Source of the DNA: Sinotaia quadrata
Lineage: Eukaryota > Mollusca > Gastropoda > Architaenioglossa > Viviparidae
Direction of reading: 5' to 3'
Assembly (NCBI GenBank): GCA_028829895.1
Contig: CM054179.1
Coordinates: forward strand, 67,534,891-67,598,890
Length of the DNA stretch: 64,000 nucleotides
Within the stretch, counting starts at the first letter, position 1. Each line of letters starts with the position of its first letter. The position numbers and the translations under genes are program-made. Positions 15,495 through 31,500 of this stretch are shown one piece after another. Below the pieces are notes generated by a model, which worked only from the letters and a program-made list of their open reading frames with translations, searched no databases and was not told the DNA's origin.

Positions 15495-18400
15495 ATGCTA
15501 AACTACAGAGAGTGATACATTTCTTAGCACTATGCCTAAAATAGGTCTTTACTTAGGTCATAGGACATCATGATGGCACATTGGGTTATCATGATGTGGT
15601 CATCAAGACTATTATTTTAAGTTATCTTTATAATAAAGTTGTCAATAAAATTGCATTTAGTTCACCATAATGATAGTTTAAATTAAATAGTATTTTAAGT
15701 CATTACAACAGCATTTTAGGTGATTCATCATAATTGCATTATGTAAGCTAATGGCATTTTAAACTGAATAAGTCATATTAGGACAGAATGACAACAGTTT
15801 AGTTAGGCATAATAGCTTTTTAGATATTTATGATGGTTAATCAGATCATTATAATTTATGATGGCAAATCAGATCATTATAATAGTTTGGGATTATTTTA
15901 ATAATAATTTTTTCATATCATAATCATAATGATAATGACATTATAAAGGTCAGCATGACATTTTATTAGGTCTTAAGTCATCAAGATGATTGCATTTTAG
16001 ATAGAAATATGGCATTTTAGGTTAGCATAATGACATTATAGGTCCCATGTTATCAAAATTTTATATGTCCTCAAGATGCATTTTAAGTAATCATCATGAT
16101 AACAAAATGTAAATAGCTCACATGTCATAATGACATAATTTTAAATGACTATGATGCTATTTTTCTTTTTAGGTCAGGGGGCAGCAACTGGAAGAACTTA
16201 ATCTGAAACTACATTTGTGATGTTAATCAAATTACAATAGCAGAAGCACTTGGGTAAGTTAATTTAAAATTAATATTTACAATATTAGTCAAATTACAAT
16301 GATTCAGTTAGCAAGCAACACTTAGAATAAGTTAATTTAAAAATCATTTATGATGTTAATCAAATTATAATGGACCAGTGTCATAAAAAATCAATCCAAC
16401 TTTCTATTAGTTGTGCCATGAAGTTTATATTTTGCTATTTTTAATTTTATATTTTATAATGTATTTAATTAAAGTATGTGCTAAATTGTTTACTTGTAGT
16501 TTCAAAAACAACATGACAATATACAATTGTAAACAAAGCATACATTCAAGAGTATTAAAAATATTAGTCTTAATGATGTTACAATTAAAACTTTGAAGGC
16601 AAATATATAAATTAAATATTTACGAAATAGCTCACAATCACTGAAACTTTTAAAACTAGTAACTACGTATGGAACTGAAGTGAAACACAATATGCAGTAT
16701 TCTAAATCACAAACACATTTCAAGAATTACAAGAATTTTATTCATGCAGGGGTGGTTTTAATTTAGACAACAAATTTTGCTTAACCAAATTAGCAATTTC
16801 TAGAAAAACTGAAAATGAATAAACATGTGCAACACATGCAAGACCCTAAGATAGCAAGCCATAAAATCCCTGTCGGTATTCGTAGAATGTAGATAGTTCA
16901 AACAATAATAAAGCATATTTGTACTTGTACTTAGCAAAAAGTGATTCATCTGGTATTATTTAACCATCATGTTTTTTAAACCCACCAACCCCCCCCCCCC
17001 CACACACACACACACAAAACTTTGATCATAGACAATTTGAAAAATTTAAGATTCAAGCAAATTTGATGAAATAAATATGAAAAGGAAAAATTTAATAAGC
17101 TGCTGTTCAATCCCTTCCATCATTCTTCTAAGCTTACCACAAATCTTGAATTAATTCTTACGTATATAATTATTTATAGTCCTGAATTAATTCTTACTTA
17201 TATAATTATTTATAGTCCTGAATTAATTCTTACTTATATAATTATTTATAGTCCTGAATTAATTCTTACGTATATAATTATTTATAGTCCTGAATTAATT
17301 CTTACTTATATAATTATTTATAGTCCTGAATTAATTCTTACTTATATAATTATTTATAGTCCTGAATTAATTCTTACTTATATAATTATTTATAGTCCTG
17401 AATTAATTCTTACTTATATAATTATTTATAGTCCTGAATTAATTCTTACGTATATAATTATTTATAGTCCTGAATTAATTCTTACTTACATAATTATTTA
17501 TAGTCCTGAATTAATTCTTACTTATATAATTATTAATAGTCCTGAATTAATTCTTATATAATTATTTAGAGTCCTGAATTAATTCTTACTTATATAATTA
17601 TTTATTGTCCTGAATTAATTCTTACTTATATAATTATTTATAGTCCTGAATTAATTCTTACGTATATAATTATTTATAGTCCTGAATTAATTCTTACTTA
17701 TATAATTATTTATAGTCCTGAATTAATTCTTACTTATATAATTATTTATAGTCCTGAATTAATTCTTACTTATATAATTATTTATAGTCCTGAATTAATT
17801 CTTACTTATATAATTATTTATAGTCCTGAATTAATTCTTATGTATATAATTATTTATAGTCCTGAATTAATTCTTACTTACATAATTATTTATAGTCCTG
17901 AATTAATTCTTACTTATATAATTATTAATAGTCCTGAATTAATTCTTATATAATTATTTAGAGTCCTGAATTAATTCTTACTTATATAATTATTTATTGT
18001 CCTGAATTAATTCTTACTTATATAATTATTAATAGTCCTGAATTAATTCTTATATAATTATTTATAGTCCTGAATTAATTCTTACTTATATAATTATTTA
18101 TTGTCCTGAATTAATTCTTACTTATATAATTATTTATAGTCCTGAATTAATTAGGTCTCAAGACTCATCCACAACTGGGCATTGCTAAAGGTGAAAAAGT
18201 GTAAATGGTCAACAGACTTAAAAGTTCAAGCAGTTAAAAACAATGTGAACAAGTGCAGTGCAAGTGCAGTTCAAGCAGTTAAAAGCAAAATGAAGAATTA
18301 TGTGCAGTTCATATAGTCAAAAATAATGTGAACAATTATGTGCAGATTGTGCAGTCAAAAACATGTAACTATTATGTAAACTAGCAGTTCACACAGTCAA

Positions 18401-20981
18401 AAGCAATGTAAACAATTATGTGTAAGTTTCTTCTGTCAACACCAATGTGAATAATTGCTGTTCACACAGTCAAAATCAATTTGAATAATTGGAAAGTCAT
18501 GCATAAATAATAGTTGGTTAAAGGATTGGTTAATAATTATATTAATAATAAATTAGGAGCAAGTTGTAATATGATGAACAACAGTTTGTGGATAACATTT
18601 CTTGAACAGGTGATAATTATACAATTGTGCAGAAATGTGTTCTATGAAAAACTGAGAAGTGGAAATACACATAAAAGGAAGTGCAAATACATAAAAGAAA
18701 GTGCACATAGAATGAGTGAACTTCATAGTCAGATGTATTCTTAGGTACTGTCGCTCAGAATTACAAGAATAACTAAGTCCGTGCACATTCATTTATAGAA
18801 TAAATAGTATATATATAATGCAAAAGTGGGATCTATGCAGAGAAGGCATGTGTCAGCAGCTTACGGCAGTCAACTTCATCTGACTCATCCGAACAATGTG
18901 GAACTCCATCACACACCAGTTGTATTGGAAGGCAGGAGTGTTGACATGGAAACTCATTTGGAGAACATTCTCCAGAGAATGGTACTGAAAGAACCACATG
19001 GTTAGTAGGACAAGCTTCTGCAGTGCAAGTTGGAAATACGGAACAAAGGTTCCTTGAAGAAAATATTTCAGCAACATTTTCTTGGGAAAAATATAATAAA
19101 ATAAGAAAGCAAGACTGAAACCAAAGGGTTATTTTATTTGGAACAAATAACACACTTATTTTTTTAATGAATGTAATATACATTTGTTAATAACTTGTTT
19201 TGTTAAAGGCACTATTAAGTCTCTGAAAATAATGTGTAAAAAATACAATATGGACACAACCACAAATATCCCTTACAGCTGGTATTAGGGTAAACATAAT
19301 TTATCAAATTATGCTGCTGCATTAGAATGCATAAATCACGAAAAGGTTAGAGCCATTCAGGTAGCATAAAATACAATGTGCTAATGAATTGTATTTGCCT
19401 TCAATGAAGCTTAATTTATTAGTTGTTTAAACATTCCTTCATTATTAATTTTATTCAAACAGTTAACATATTATAATAAACACAAGTTCAGCTGTTAGAA
19501 AAATAGTAATATAGTTAGTAATTAGTAAATCAAAACTTCTTTCCAAACTCAGAAAGGTCTTTAAATCACAATCATCAGTAAAGAAGTTTGGTGGCAACAG
19601 CTGTAAAGTAGAGAAACACAGCAATGCACCCAAAAGACAACTAACACAAATAATTAAACATGTTACAAGAAAATATCAAATAGAAGTTTATCATCATTTC
19701 CTTGACTGAAAATGAATGCTGATTACTGAGTGTAAGTGGAAAAAACAGAAGTGTAAACAGTAGTGTGATCAAGAGGTGATCCTATATCTAGACTAATAAA
19801 AAGGATCATCAACCTAACATTAATTAAATATTTAAATGCTTAACAAAAATATGTTTCCTATTGTTTCAAACAATTTCATGCATGCACGCACACACACATG
19901 TGCATACACACACACAACACACACACTATTGTTATTTTAATCTAAATCACAGACACACACACTATTATTATTTTAATCTAAACAGGTTCCACATGATTAT
20001 CTTTCCTTGTCATCTATTGTTTCAATACTTTTTATTTTCACTTATTTCCAGTAATCATTAATATAACCAGTTAATATAATAAATCATATCTTTTAAAAAA
20101 TGTAGTGCTGTCAATAATCAAAGAAAACATCTCAAAGGTATAAAGTTTGTGGCATACACACCATGCAGTCGTGCTCATGATCATGCTTGCTTCTTGAGGA
20201 TATGTATGGGACTGAGAATAAACTATGTATAGCAATAACTTTATTTTTATTTCTGAGAATCACTCTGGGCAAATGAGACAATGTTAACAAGGGCCTTTAA
20301 CAGTAATGTCTCCACCAAGCCAAATGTAGGTGAAATGAGAAGAATATTAGCTTGTGATAATTGCTGTCTACTTATTTATTCAATTTGTGATTCTTATGAC
20401 AAACTTTCACTGTGCAAAGTTGTAAACTCAATGTTGTGCTGAATAAACTAGGGAGACATAATGATACGTCTCTTCTTCTCAAACTGTTAAAAATAAGCAA
20501 TCTAACTTTAATCAGAAGCCTATATGAATCATGAACTATTTATCACTGAACATTGTCCGTAGAAAGTGCACGTCCTCAAGATGAAAGAGACACATATTAT
20601 CTGTTGTATTTTATAACATAATACTTTATAATATGAGTTTAATGTTAAATAATCTGTGATAATCAAAATGGTCTGCACAATGTTATCAATAACATCTCTT
20701 AAATAATATATTTACATTTTTTTAGTTTAAGGGAGCATGATGGGCAAAGCTCTTCCTGAATAAAATTTTCTGAAGGTTTGTCATATCTCTTGAGGTTTCA
20801 GCTAATAAGTGCAAGTAAGTATGAACATGAGTATAGTTTGTTTAAACTGCCAATGGTCTCCAGCCTGGCAAATTCATTCTTAATTTGAAAGCATCTATTT
20901 TCCAATCAAAATAAACAGATAATGGTGATTTGATTTTACCAGAGCTTACTATTATGAAAGCTGCTTTCATTCACGCACACA

Positions 20982-21054
<73 letters not shown>

Positions 21055-22461
21055 AAACACACACACAAAATTATTATTTTAATCTAAATCAAAGACACAT
21101 ACACTATTATTATTTTAATCTAAACAAGTTCCACATGATTATCTTTCCTTGTCATCTATTAAATATATAATTATGACCACAAACAAAAGATTAAGCGGCA
21201 GAAGCCGGAAGCGCCCCCTACACTCATCATCATCATCATCATAAGAGGTTAAAAACTTATATATAAACTCTTTCTGAGTTTCTTGCATTGTGATGATGCC
21301 AAGTGATATAAAATTGCAGTCTACAGTGGTAGATCAACATTTATGTTAATAAAACAATTATGAATCATCTGAATCCCAAAATTATAATCTAAACATTAAA
21401 ACAAGCATGGCAATATTTTAACACTAAATGATAGCTTTACATTATTTCTTGCATTTCATTTAAATAAATAAAAAATGGAAAACAATGAAAAACCCTCTTT
21501 GGATTTCATGAATTTAATTTTTAAAATAAAAAAATGGGGATTAAAAACATAAAATGAAAAACTTGCAAAGTTATACATACAGCAGCGTTCAACATCCTCG
21601 TCCGAGTTATCTGGGCAGTCAGGTGTAGAATCACAGTCTTTGCTCAAAGGGATGCAGGTTCCATCACCACAAGTGAACTGGTCATCACCACATGCTGTAA
21701 AGTATCCAGAACAGATTACAGCGAAGCCCAAACCAAACAAATACAACAATTCTTCACAACTCTCTGATGCTACACACAAATAAAATAACTTTAAGTTTCT
21801 ACAATTTCACAGTGACTAATTTTTAATTCACATTTCATTAAAATAAAAATGCAGGCACTTTTAATACCTGTAGGGAAAATTGCATTGACCATTTATAAGT
21901 TTTGGATGTCTTGATATAAGAGCCATTAATCTGACGAGTACTGAGACTCTGCTTATTGTTTTTCCAGAGAGAAGTTTTGTCAACTGACATGAATACAAAA
22001 TAAATGGAATTTTGGTGAAGGGAAAAACTAACTTCATTAATTTCTGAGTAACAAACAATTAAATCTGAGAATAATTCATTACTATAGATATCTGATATAC
22101 TTACATTACTAAGAGTAAGAGTAAACACAATATGCCTGAGAGTGTTAGTATGTATGCAGTGTATAGATAATATGCAAGTATTAAACACAGATAGTGTATT
22201 GAGGACTAATAATGTGTAACATTTGAAATACATTACTAATTCAAAATGTAGATAATGAAAGGGGCATTAAATGTGAGATAATGTATAATATTTGAAATAA
22301 GATATTAATTCAAACTGTACTCATAATGGAAGAAACAATACTTCACCTTTACAATTTCCGAAGACCACTTTATCATCCATGTAATACAATTTCATCTACC
22401 CAACAGACAAGAATAATTTTTCGCGCACAAACACACACACGCATGCACATACACATCCACG

Positions 22462-22553
<92 letters not shown>

Positions 22554-25500
22554 GATCTAAAACACTTAACTTTAAAATTATAGTTCCAAAACCTTCTCTA
22601 TACCTTTGGGAAACTGAAATAAAATTAAATTAAAAACTACATATATGCCTTTTCATAAGATGTTTTGTGGAAATGTTAACATAAGTCTCTTGCATATTAA
22701 GTCAGAGGAGACAGGATAACAAGACTTGAAATCTGAGAAAACTTACCATGAAAATGGTGCCAATTATGACAAACACTTGCCACAAGACTGGCACCAATAA
22801 TGAAAAACACTTGCCACAAGACAGGTGCCAATAATGACAAACACATGCCACAAGAATGGCACCAACGACAAACACTTGCCACAAGAATGGTGCCAATAAT
22901 GACAAACACTTGCCACAAAAATAGTGCCAATAATGACAAACACTTGCCACAAGAATGGTGCCAAAAATGACAAACACTTGCCACAAGATTGGTGCCAATA
23001 ATGACAAACACCACAAAAATGGCACCAATAATGACAAACACTTGCTACAAGAATGGCACCAATAATGACAAACACTTGCCACAAAAATGGCATCAATAAT
23101 GACAATCATTTGCCACTAGAATGGTGCTAATAATGAAAAACACTTGCCACAAGAATAGCACCAATAATGTCAAACACTTGCCACAAGAATGGCACCAATA
23201 ATGTCAAACACTTGCCACAAGAATGGCACCAATAATGTTAAACACTTGCCACAAGAATGGCACCAATAATGTCAAACACTTGCCACAAGAATTATGCAAT
23301 AAGGACAAACACTTGTAACAAGAATGGCACCAATAAGTGACAAACAAGTGTGCCATGTCAAACAAATGTCACGACAGTGACACCTCAACATGTTGGGTCA
23401 CTGAGGCACAAAACTGCAAGTTTGAAACAAATTCACTAAAGTGACAAGGTAGTCCATTTCTCAGGTACCCATTCCAGATTATGACAAAACCATTTAGGGG
23501 TTTACAATATTGGAAAAAGAAGGAAGATACAAACATCCTTTAGATAAAAGAGAAGAACTCTATAAAAGCTCTATTAGAACTAATGAAATAAGAACAATGT
23601 ATTTCTTCCACCACTTCTGAATCTACATGAGCAGAATATTTTAAAAATAAATTTAAAATCTATATTCACATACTATATAAGTATGCCATTTCTGTTTTGT
23701 TTTAAAGACTCCAAGCAACATTGCCTATTATAAAAATGTATATATTTGATAAGTCTTTTTAAAAAATTGAAGAGCAGAGTTGAATAGGATTTAGTCTAAG
23801 CACATGCATAATATTAGAATGCAAAGCAGAAGCATTAAAAAGAAGGAAATATTAGTCAAGATAAAATAATTAATATTAGGACAGTCTGGGTTTGCTGAAC
23901 ACAAGCTTTGATGGCAACAATATTTTAACACAATATAACACAATATGCTAGTTAGGAACACAACTTTTTCTTTGCTTGCATGCACTTTTGTTGTTATAAA
24001 ATAGGTAACTTCCTTACATAAACAAAATATTCTTTATTTTTCTCTTTGATTCCACTTATGAAAACCCCTATGAATGAGTATATGTATAGTTTAAAAGAGA
24101 TTTAATTTTTATTTTTAAGAGCTTTCAATGGTTTCTGCACATGTAAATTTTAAAGCTCAGAAGAAAATAAAAATGTAAGTAGAACAAATGATAAACATGC
24201 ATAAGTGACACTCTTAACACAAAAACAAACTGTTCTTCAAAATAAAAACTAATCAAAAAACAGCATGGCACACTTAACACCACAAAAACTGTCCTCCAAA
24301 GTAAAAACAAAACAAAAATACATGACATATGAGCAAGATGTACAAAATGTTTTTAAAAAAAACAAAAAACAGAAACATACACACAAAACCAAACAAACAA
24401 GAGAGTAAAAGGAGGTCATGAATAAAACAAGAATATCAATGTTTATATCCTGTACTGTCCCAAATGAGTGATTACTATTGCACCCAACAGTTGAATAAAG
24501 AACACATATTCTTACTTTATGAATTATTTACAAGTGGATGACTGTTGTTGTTTAGACTTATCCACGATATTATCTAATTTTAAAACTATTCTGAAGTACA
24601 CTAAGATCTGTATCTAACTATAAAACTTTTCTATATCTAACTATAAAACTTTTCTAAGTCCTGTATCTAACTTTAAAACTGTTCTGAAGTATATCTAAGA
24701 CTGGATCTAGCTTAAATTAGTTCTAAACAATGCAGATAAAAGAAAGAAAAATTAAGTACTGTTTTGCATTGGGATGGATGTTGCTTTAAATATTTTTATA
24801 TGCAATTTCTTATTTTTTAATACAAATCTTTTGGGGAAAATGATAGACTGTGGTTGTACTAACATATTTCTGCTAATGAATCTCTGAGGTAATAAGTAAG
24901 GTATGCCAATAAATTTTGCACATTATTATGTTCTTTAAGCTGCTGGTCATAAGCAAAGTGCTTGAAATGTCTTAGTGGTGTAAGTCCAACTGGACAGTAG
25001 ATGAGGTTGTTATGTGTCAGCTAATTAGCAAATAGTTAAGAAAATTCAAAGCCCTCCAAAACTGTAATGAAGTTACGTGCAAGAAAATAAAGTGTTCAAA
25101 TTTAAAAAAGCACAAAATAATTACACATTGTCATGGGTATGAGAAAATATTAATACAATTTTTTTTTCCTTTTGTCCCCTTTCTATGTTTAAATTAATTT
25201 GGCTGTTTCGTTAATCGTTTAGAGTTTGATGACACTTAGAGAGAGAAAAAAAAATTATTAATATTTTCTCATACCTGTGACACACATTAAGAAATAAAAA
25301 AACAACAACCAATTATAAATATACAAAAATATCACTGTCTGAATACAAATACACACACAATGGCTAAAATAACAAAAACAAATTATAGATATACAAAAAT
25401 ATCACTGTCTGAATACAAATACACACACAATGGCTAAAATAACAAAAACAAATGCACATAAATCTAAAATTTGAATTCAGTCATAATTAAAAGCTTAGAC

Positions 25501-28500
25501 TCTTGAAGAAAATGTTTTAGAAAACACACTTTATGGACATCTTGGCTAGACTTTTAAGACTGTACCTATAGCCAAACCATCACCCGGGGTAAGAAAGTGA
25601 CTTACGACAATCTATTTCATCAGTGCGATCAGGACAATCTATGTTGCCATCACATCGAAGAAGTGCATTAATACACAGACCCCTTTCACACCTGAACTCG
25701 TTGTCCAGGCAGGGAACTGATGCTTAGTGAAAAGAAGGCATAAGTCAAAAACAAAAGGCAATTTATTTAAGTAATCCACTTTATCCACAAAATCATTAAG
25801 AAGCATGAGAAATATTTCCAGAAGTAGTCATGCTTGTATTATTTAAAGTTTTTTACTTCCAGTTATCTGAAATGTATAGAAATGAGAAGTGCTGATTAAA
25901 TGAATACACTGGTTGCATGTGAATTATTTTATCAGCACAGAATAGCATGTTCACAAAATCAACTAGCTATTACCATAATGCATGTATGGGAAGGGGAAGT
26001 GCGAGTACTGCTACTCAAAATAATTATGTACTACTGTAAGCAGGGCATGGGTAAGGAGACTTCTACTTAAAATAACTAACTGCTACTGAAAGCAGTGTAA
26101 GGGGACTGAGTACTGCTATTCACAATAACTCACTGCAATTGTAAGCAGTGTGTGAGTAAGGGGACTGAATGCTTCTACTCGCAGTAACTCATTGCAATTG
26201 TAAGCAGTGCACGAGTAAGGGGACTGAATGCTTCTACTTGCAGTAACTAGCTGCAATTGTAAGCAGTGCATGAGTAAGGGGACTGAATGCTTCTACTCAC
26301 AGTAACTAACTGCAATTATAAGCAGTGCATGAATAAGGGGACTGAATACTTCTACTCACAGTAATTAACTACAATTGTAAGCAGTGTGTGAGTAAGGGGA
26401 CTCAATGCTTCTACTCACAGTAACTAACTGAAATTGTATGTGGTGTGTGAGTAAGGGACTGAATGCTCTACTTGCAGTAAACTGCAATTGTAAGCAGTGC
26501 ATGAGTAAGGGGACTGAATGCTTCTACTTGCAGTAACTAGCTGCAATTGTAAGCAGTGCATGAGTAAGGGGACTGAATGCTTCTACTCGCAGTAACTAGC
26601 TGCAATTGTAAGCAGTGTGTGAGTAAGGGGACTGAATGCTTCTACTCACAGTAACTAATTGAAATTGTAAGTGGTGTGTGAGTAAGGGGACTGAATGCTT
26701 CTACTTTCAGTAATTAACTGCAATTGTAAGCAGTGAATGAATAATGGGACTGAATGCTTCTATTCGCAGTAACTAACTGCAATTTAAAATAGTATGAGAG
26801 AAAGGAGACCGAATGCTTCTACTCACAGTGACTAAATGCAATTGTAAGCAGTGTGTGAGTAAGGAAACTGGCAGTGCTGTTATAGGTAGCAGGGAGAATC
26901 ACAGAACAGCTAGTGAACACGTACACATTTGAACTTGCTTTATATTAAAAAAGAAAATAGTTTCTGAATATTTTCACTTTGCATGAGAATTCCAGGTGTC
27001 TGTAGAACCAGATAACTGGGAGTTTACCAAAGCTACTTATCAAAAGTTCTATAAATGACACACTGACATCATATAGATGATTTTAATAATTAATAAATAA
27101 TAAAAATTAAATTCTTCTGATTCAACTGTAATAAACTTTTTCTTTTATAGACAACTATGTTTATTTTTTTACACACACAAACTTTTGATTGTGTGGATAA
27201 AATGTGATTAGTAAGTGCAATGAGTTAAAACTGCAAACTAAAGTAAAAACAATTCCAAAAACACTAAATTTGCAACATTCACATTCCTAAAAACTTTTTA
27301 CATTTAAAGCAAATTAAAATAAAATATGCTGTTGAAAAATAAAGAAAGTACTGGATCTATGTGTTACAGAATAGTACACACATTAAAAGAAAGGCACACA
27401 GTATTAAAAAGATTAAATTTTTTTTTAAAATTAAAAAGAAAGTATTGTGATAAGCAACATTAGAAAAATATCACACAATATTCTAATAGTCAGTGATTTA
27501 ATAGTACATTTGGAAGAAAAACATTATTTTATACATTACTTACTAATTGTAAGAAAAATGTATAAAATATTTTCTTACCAAGATTTATCCTATGCAGCGA
27601 ATAAAATGCAAAAATATTTAAAACATTCATTTTTATAAAAGTATTTTGAGTGTGAATTTAATACTGACACTACTTCCTTCAAATATAATCCCATATAATC
27701 ACTGAATTATATGCTTCAAACCTGAGTGTACTTTTATATGAGTGGCCTAAATAGTATGCTTTGTGATGCATTACAGTATAAGCCATAAATAATATTGATG
27801 TATGTACAAGTTATATTTGGTATAATATGAATTTAAAGTAAATTATTTTTATTTTCCCCCAAAATAATTTATTACTTTTTAAAAAGATGATTTACATTGC
27901 TCATGATCATTAATAATTAACAAAAATTTCTGAGAAAATACTTAACAGGACAATGTCAAAATTATGCAAAAAATATATTACAAAGCCTGCTAATATACAC
28001 TCTCTTTAATAATGCAAATAATACTTTTCTTTCCATTAACCAAATGAGCATGGTTCTTTTGTGATAAATTTTATAAAAGTAATTAAGTTAATTGATTAAA
28101 TTAAAATAAATAAGTTACAGAAAATGATACAATAGTACCATATGCTATATTATCAGGGGGAAGGGGAACTGCATACTGCAAATTCACACTTTGTCAATCA
28201 AGATTTCCATAAATGGCAAACAGTATTAGAAGTTATTATGAATCTGGCTGGCTTATTACTAATGCAAGCATCAAGGATAACATGCATATAATTCCTCAGT
28301 AATGTCTGCTATATCAGAAAACCACATATGAGAAACTCATGTTATATGGGGGGGGGGGGATGTTACAGTATTTCAGCAAGTTGAGTGCTTGAATAAAGAT
28401 AATTATTTATGTTTCATTTAAAAAAAACCCTTAGAAAAAAGTGAGCAAACAGACTATCTTAATTGATTACCACAAAAAAGAAAAAACAAACATTACTGTA

Positions 28501-31500
28501 AATTATGAACAGAAAAGTCATCTCTTTCTAGGCAGTTTGTTTAAATACCACAGAATACTATTATATTTTTCATAACAGCAAAGTAAGAATGAACATAAAC
28601 TAAACTATATGCTCCTGCACAAACAACTGAAATTTAAGGCAAAGAATTTTATAAAGGGAAAAAGGATTAGACCTCATTTCAACCATCCTCCATCATAGAT
28701 ATGTAGTCATATATTTTAAAATCAGTACAACACTGAAACTCTTCACCTCTTAGTACAACACCTACTACAGTGAAACTCATCATCTCCTAGTATAACACTT
28801 ACTACACTGAAACTCATCATCTCCTAATATAACACTTACTACACTGAAACTCATCATCTCCTCCAGGGCAGTCTGCTCTACTGTCACACCGTAGAATATT
28901 ACTAATGCAGCTTCCATCAATACAGCGGTACTCATCAAAAGCACACGTGGCTGTAAACACAAACCAATCAACCTTGCTTTTTATGTGATGGAAGCTCTGG
29001 TATTTATGTCATCAATATGGCTGCAATCTTCAAGAACACAACAGACTATGAACACATTGTTGCTTATGTGAAGGAAGTGATTTTTTTTGTTTTGTGTTTT
29101 TTGTTGTCAACATATAAAGTGGTTCTCACCAGGAGTACCAGGTGCTGTTAATAATTGACATAGCAATGTTTACATGATGGAAACTGTTTTATGCCCCATC
29201 ATGAGTACAAGAAACTGAAAAAAAAGAAATGAACAAGAATGTTGTTTAAACAATGGAAATTATGTGTTGCATCACATACTTAGTGGTACTCATAGAGAGT
29301 GCAAGAGACATAAGCAAACCGAACAACACTGTTGTTTGTGCAAGATGGAAAATTGTTTTATGTCACCAATAATGTGGCACTCACAGGAAAGGCAAAAGTC
29401 AGTAAACCAAGCAAACAACATTGTTGTTTGTGCGAGATGGAAAATTGTTTTATGTCACCAATAATGTGGCACTCAGAGGAAATGCAAAAGTCAGTAAACC
29501 AAGCAAACAACATTGTTGTTTGTAACAGAAAATGTTGTATGTCATCAATAAGATGGTACTCATAATGACAATAAGCAAATTAAACAAATTGTTATGTTGT
29601 GGAAACTGTTTTATATGTTAGGCATGATTAATGCACATTTCACATTTTCACCACATTATTAATAAAACATTCCTTTTTGCAAGATAAGTCATACAACAAA
29701 AGTTATAAGCTGTTATTAATGTTTATATACAATGTAATATTAACAGGAAATTAAAAAATTGTGCTGTGATTTAGCAATGGGAAATGTAAACCAGCATGGA
29801 TTTGATTTGAAGACAGTCTACAAATATTAATTTTAATAAATGAAAACTAGAGAGCTTTATACACACTGTACATTATTAAGAAAAATCACTACACATTATT
29901 AAACAGTACATGCTTTGGAAGAAAGATTACTGATTATATTATTAACAGAAATAATTCATGGTTATGAGGGTTGACACAGAATAATATTGTCAAACAATGC
30001 TTGGTTATGGAAGAAGATGAGTGAGTAATATTATTCAAAATATAATGCATTATTATCAAGAAAAAATGTATAGTTCTATTCAGCAATATATAGGCATACT
30101 ATATTTAAGTATGCTTATGACAAGTTGAGACATTATTCAATATATTATGAGTGGTTATGTTTAAACAATTCAATAAAAGTATGCTGTACTTACATGGAGG
30201 AAGACAACTCTCCTCATCACTCCCATCCCCACAATCACGAATGTTGTTGCACCGATTGGCCAGGGGAATACATTGCCCTGATCTGCATGTGAATTCAGTA
30301 TCTCGGCAAGAAACTGTCAATAGAATTACTTTCCTTTTAGTCTTTATGATTCATTTATGAAATCAATATTTAAAAAAAAAAACTAGTCAAAATCAATGAT
30401 ATCAAATTGTATGGAATCTGGGTACTGTGGTGGCTCAAAATAGTTACTGAATCACACTTCGGTTCACTTACATAGTATTGGTTCTTGTTTGTATGTGTTT
30501 GTTAGCTTCCTTTCTCTTTAGAGCTTGTATGGGGCTTGTAATCTTATGACCCTGGATAACACCAGAAACATTTGGTTCCTCTCACTATACTCTGGGATCC
30601 TGGTCACAATGAGCGACAACTCAATACTGAAGACCCCCCCCCACTTTACTTCCATCCTGTTCTTATTACACACAGTGCTTATAAAATGGTGAATTACTAT
30701 TCACAGATGTTTCTCTAATTCAAAAATTACTTTCCTTTTACTTTCTAAACATTTCGAGTTTACTTAAGTTATGTTCTTAAAATTTTCCAGCCATCTTTGA
30801 CAGTCACTATCGTATGGACAATGCTCTCTGTGGTATAGAGTAGGTATATTCTGCACAAAATAATCAATGTTTAACTCAATAATATTAAAAACTCAATACC
30901 TATAATTAATAAAGGACATATTTACTGTGCTTTGATTTACTTAATCCTGTTAAAAATTAAAGATTTAACTTAGAAAATAGTGATCCTTCTTTGTTCACAT
31001 AAATACCTCTTTTCTATAAAAGTACTAAATATGCATGATTTTATTCTACATTTTAAAAAATACTTTTAAAAACAATAATGAGCATACTTAAAGATAATCC
31101 AAACTTTAGGAACCAATTATTGTTCACCATTTTATCAGACGTTTTTATGCACCAAATTAAAAACCAAAGGGAGGCAAAAACACCTATAAAACAACCCAAC
31201 AGTAATCAGGCAATTATTAACTGACTCAGGACTCCTAATGCAGCTGACAATACAGTATGTCTTTGAGCTCTAAAATTTCAGTTGTACAAGAGACCAACAA
31301 TATGCTAAATGCCATAATAAACAGCTTTGGTAAGTCAGTTCTAAATGAAGCAACATCAAGCAAAAAATAAGATGGTAAAAAATAATAATAATAAAATACT
31401 GAAAGAATTTTAGAGAATGAACACGAAAATTAACAAACACTACAATTGGAAAAAACTTTACAAACAAGACTTAGAATATATAAAGTATGCTTAAAAAAAA

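Noticed and set aside
22697..23109. Three overlapping minus-strand open frames of 113-135 codons
   Set aside because: All come from a 34-bp repeat with no stops on that strand; no domain, and frame changes with each unit.
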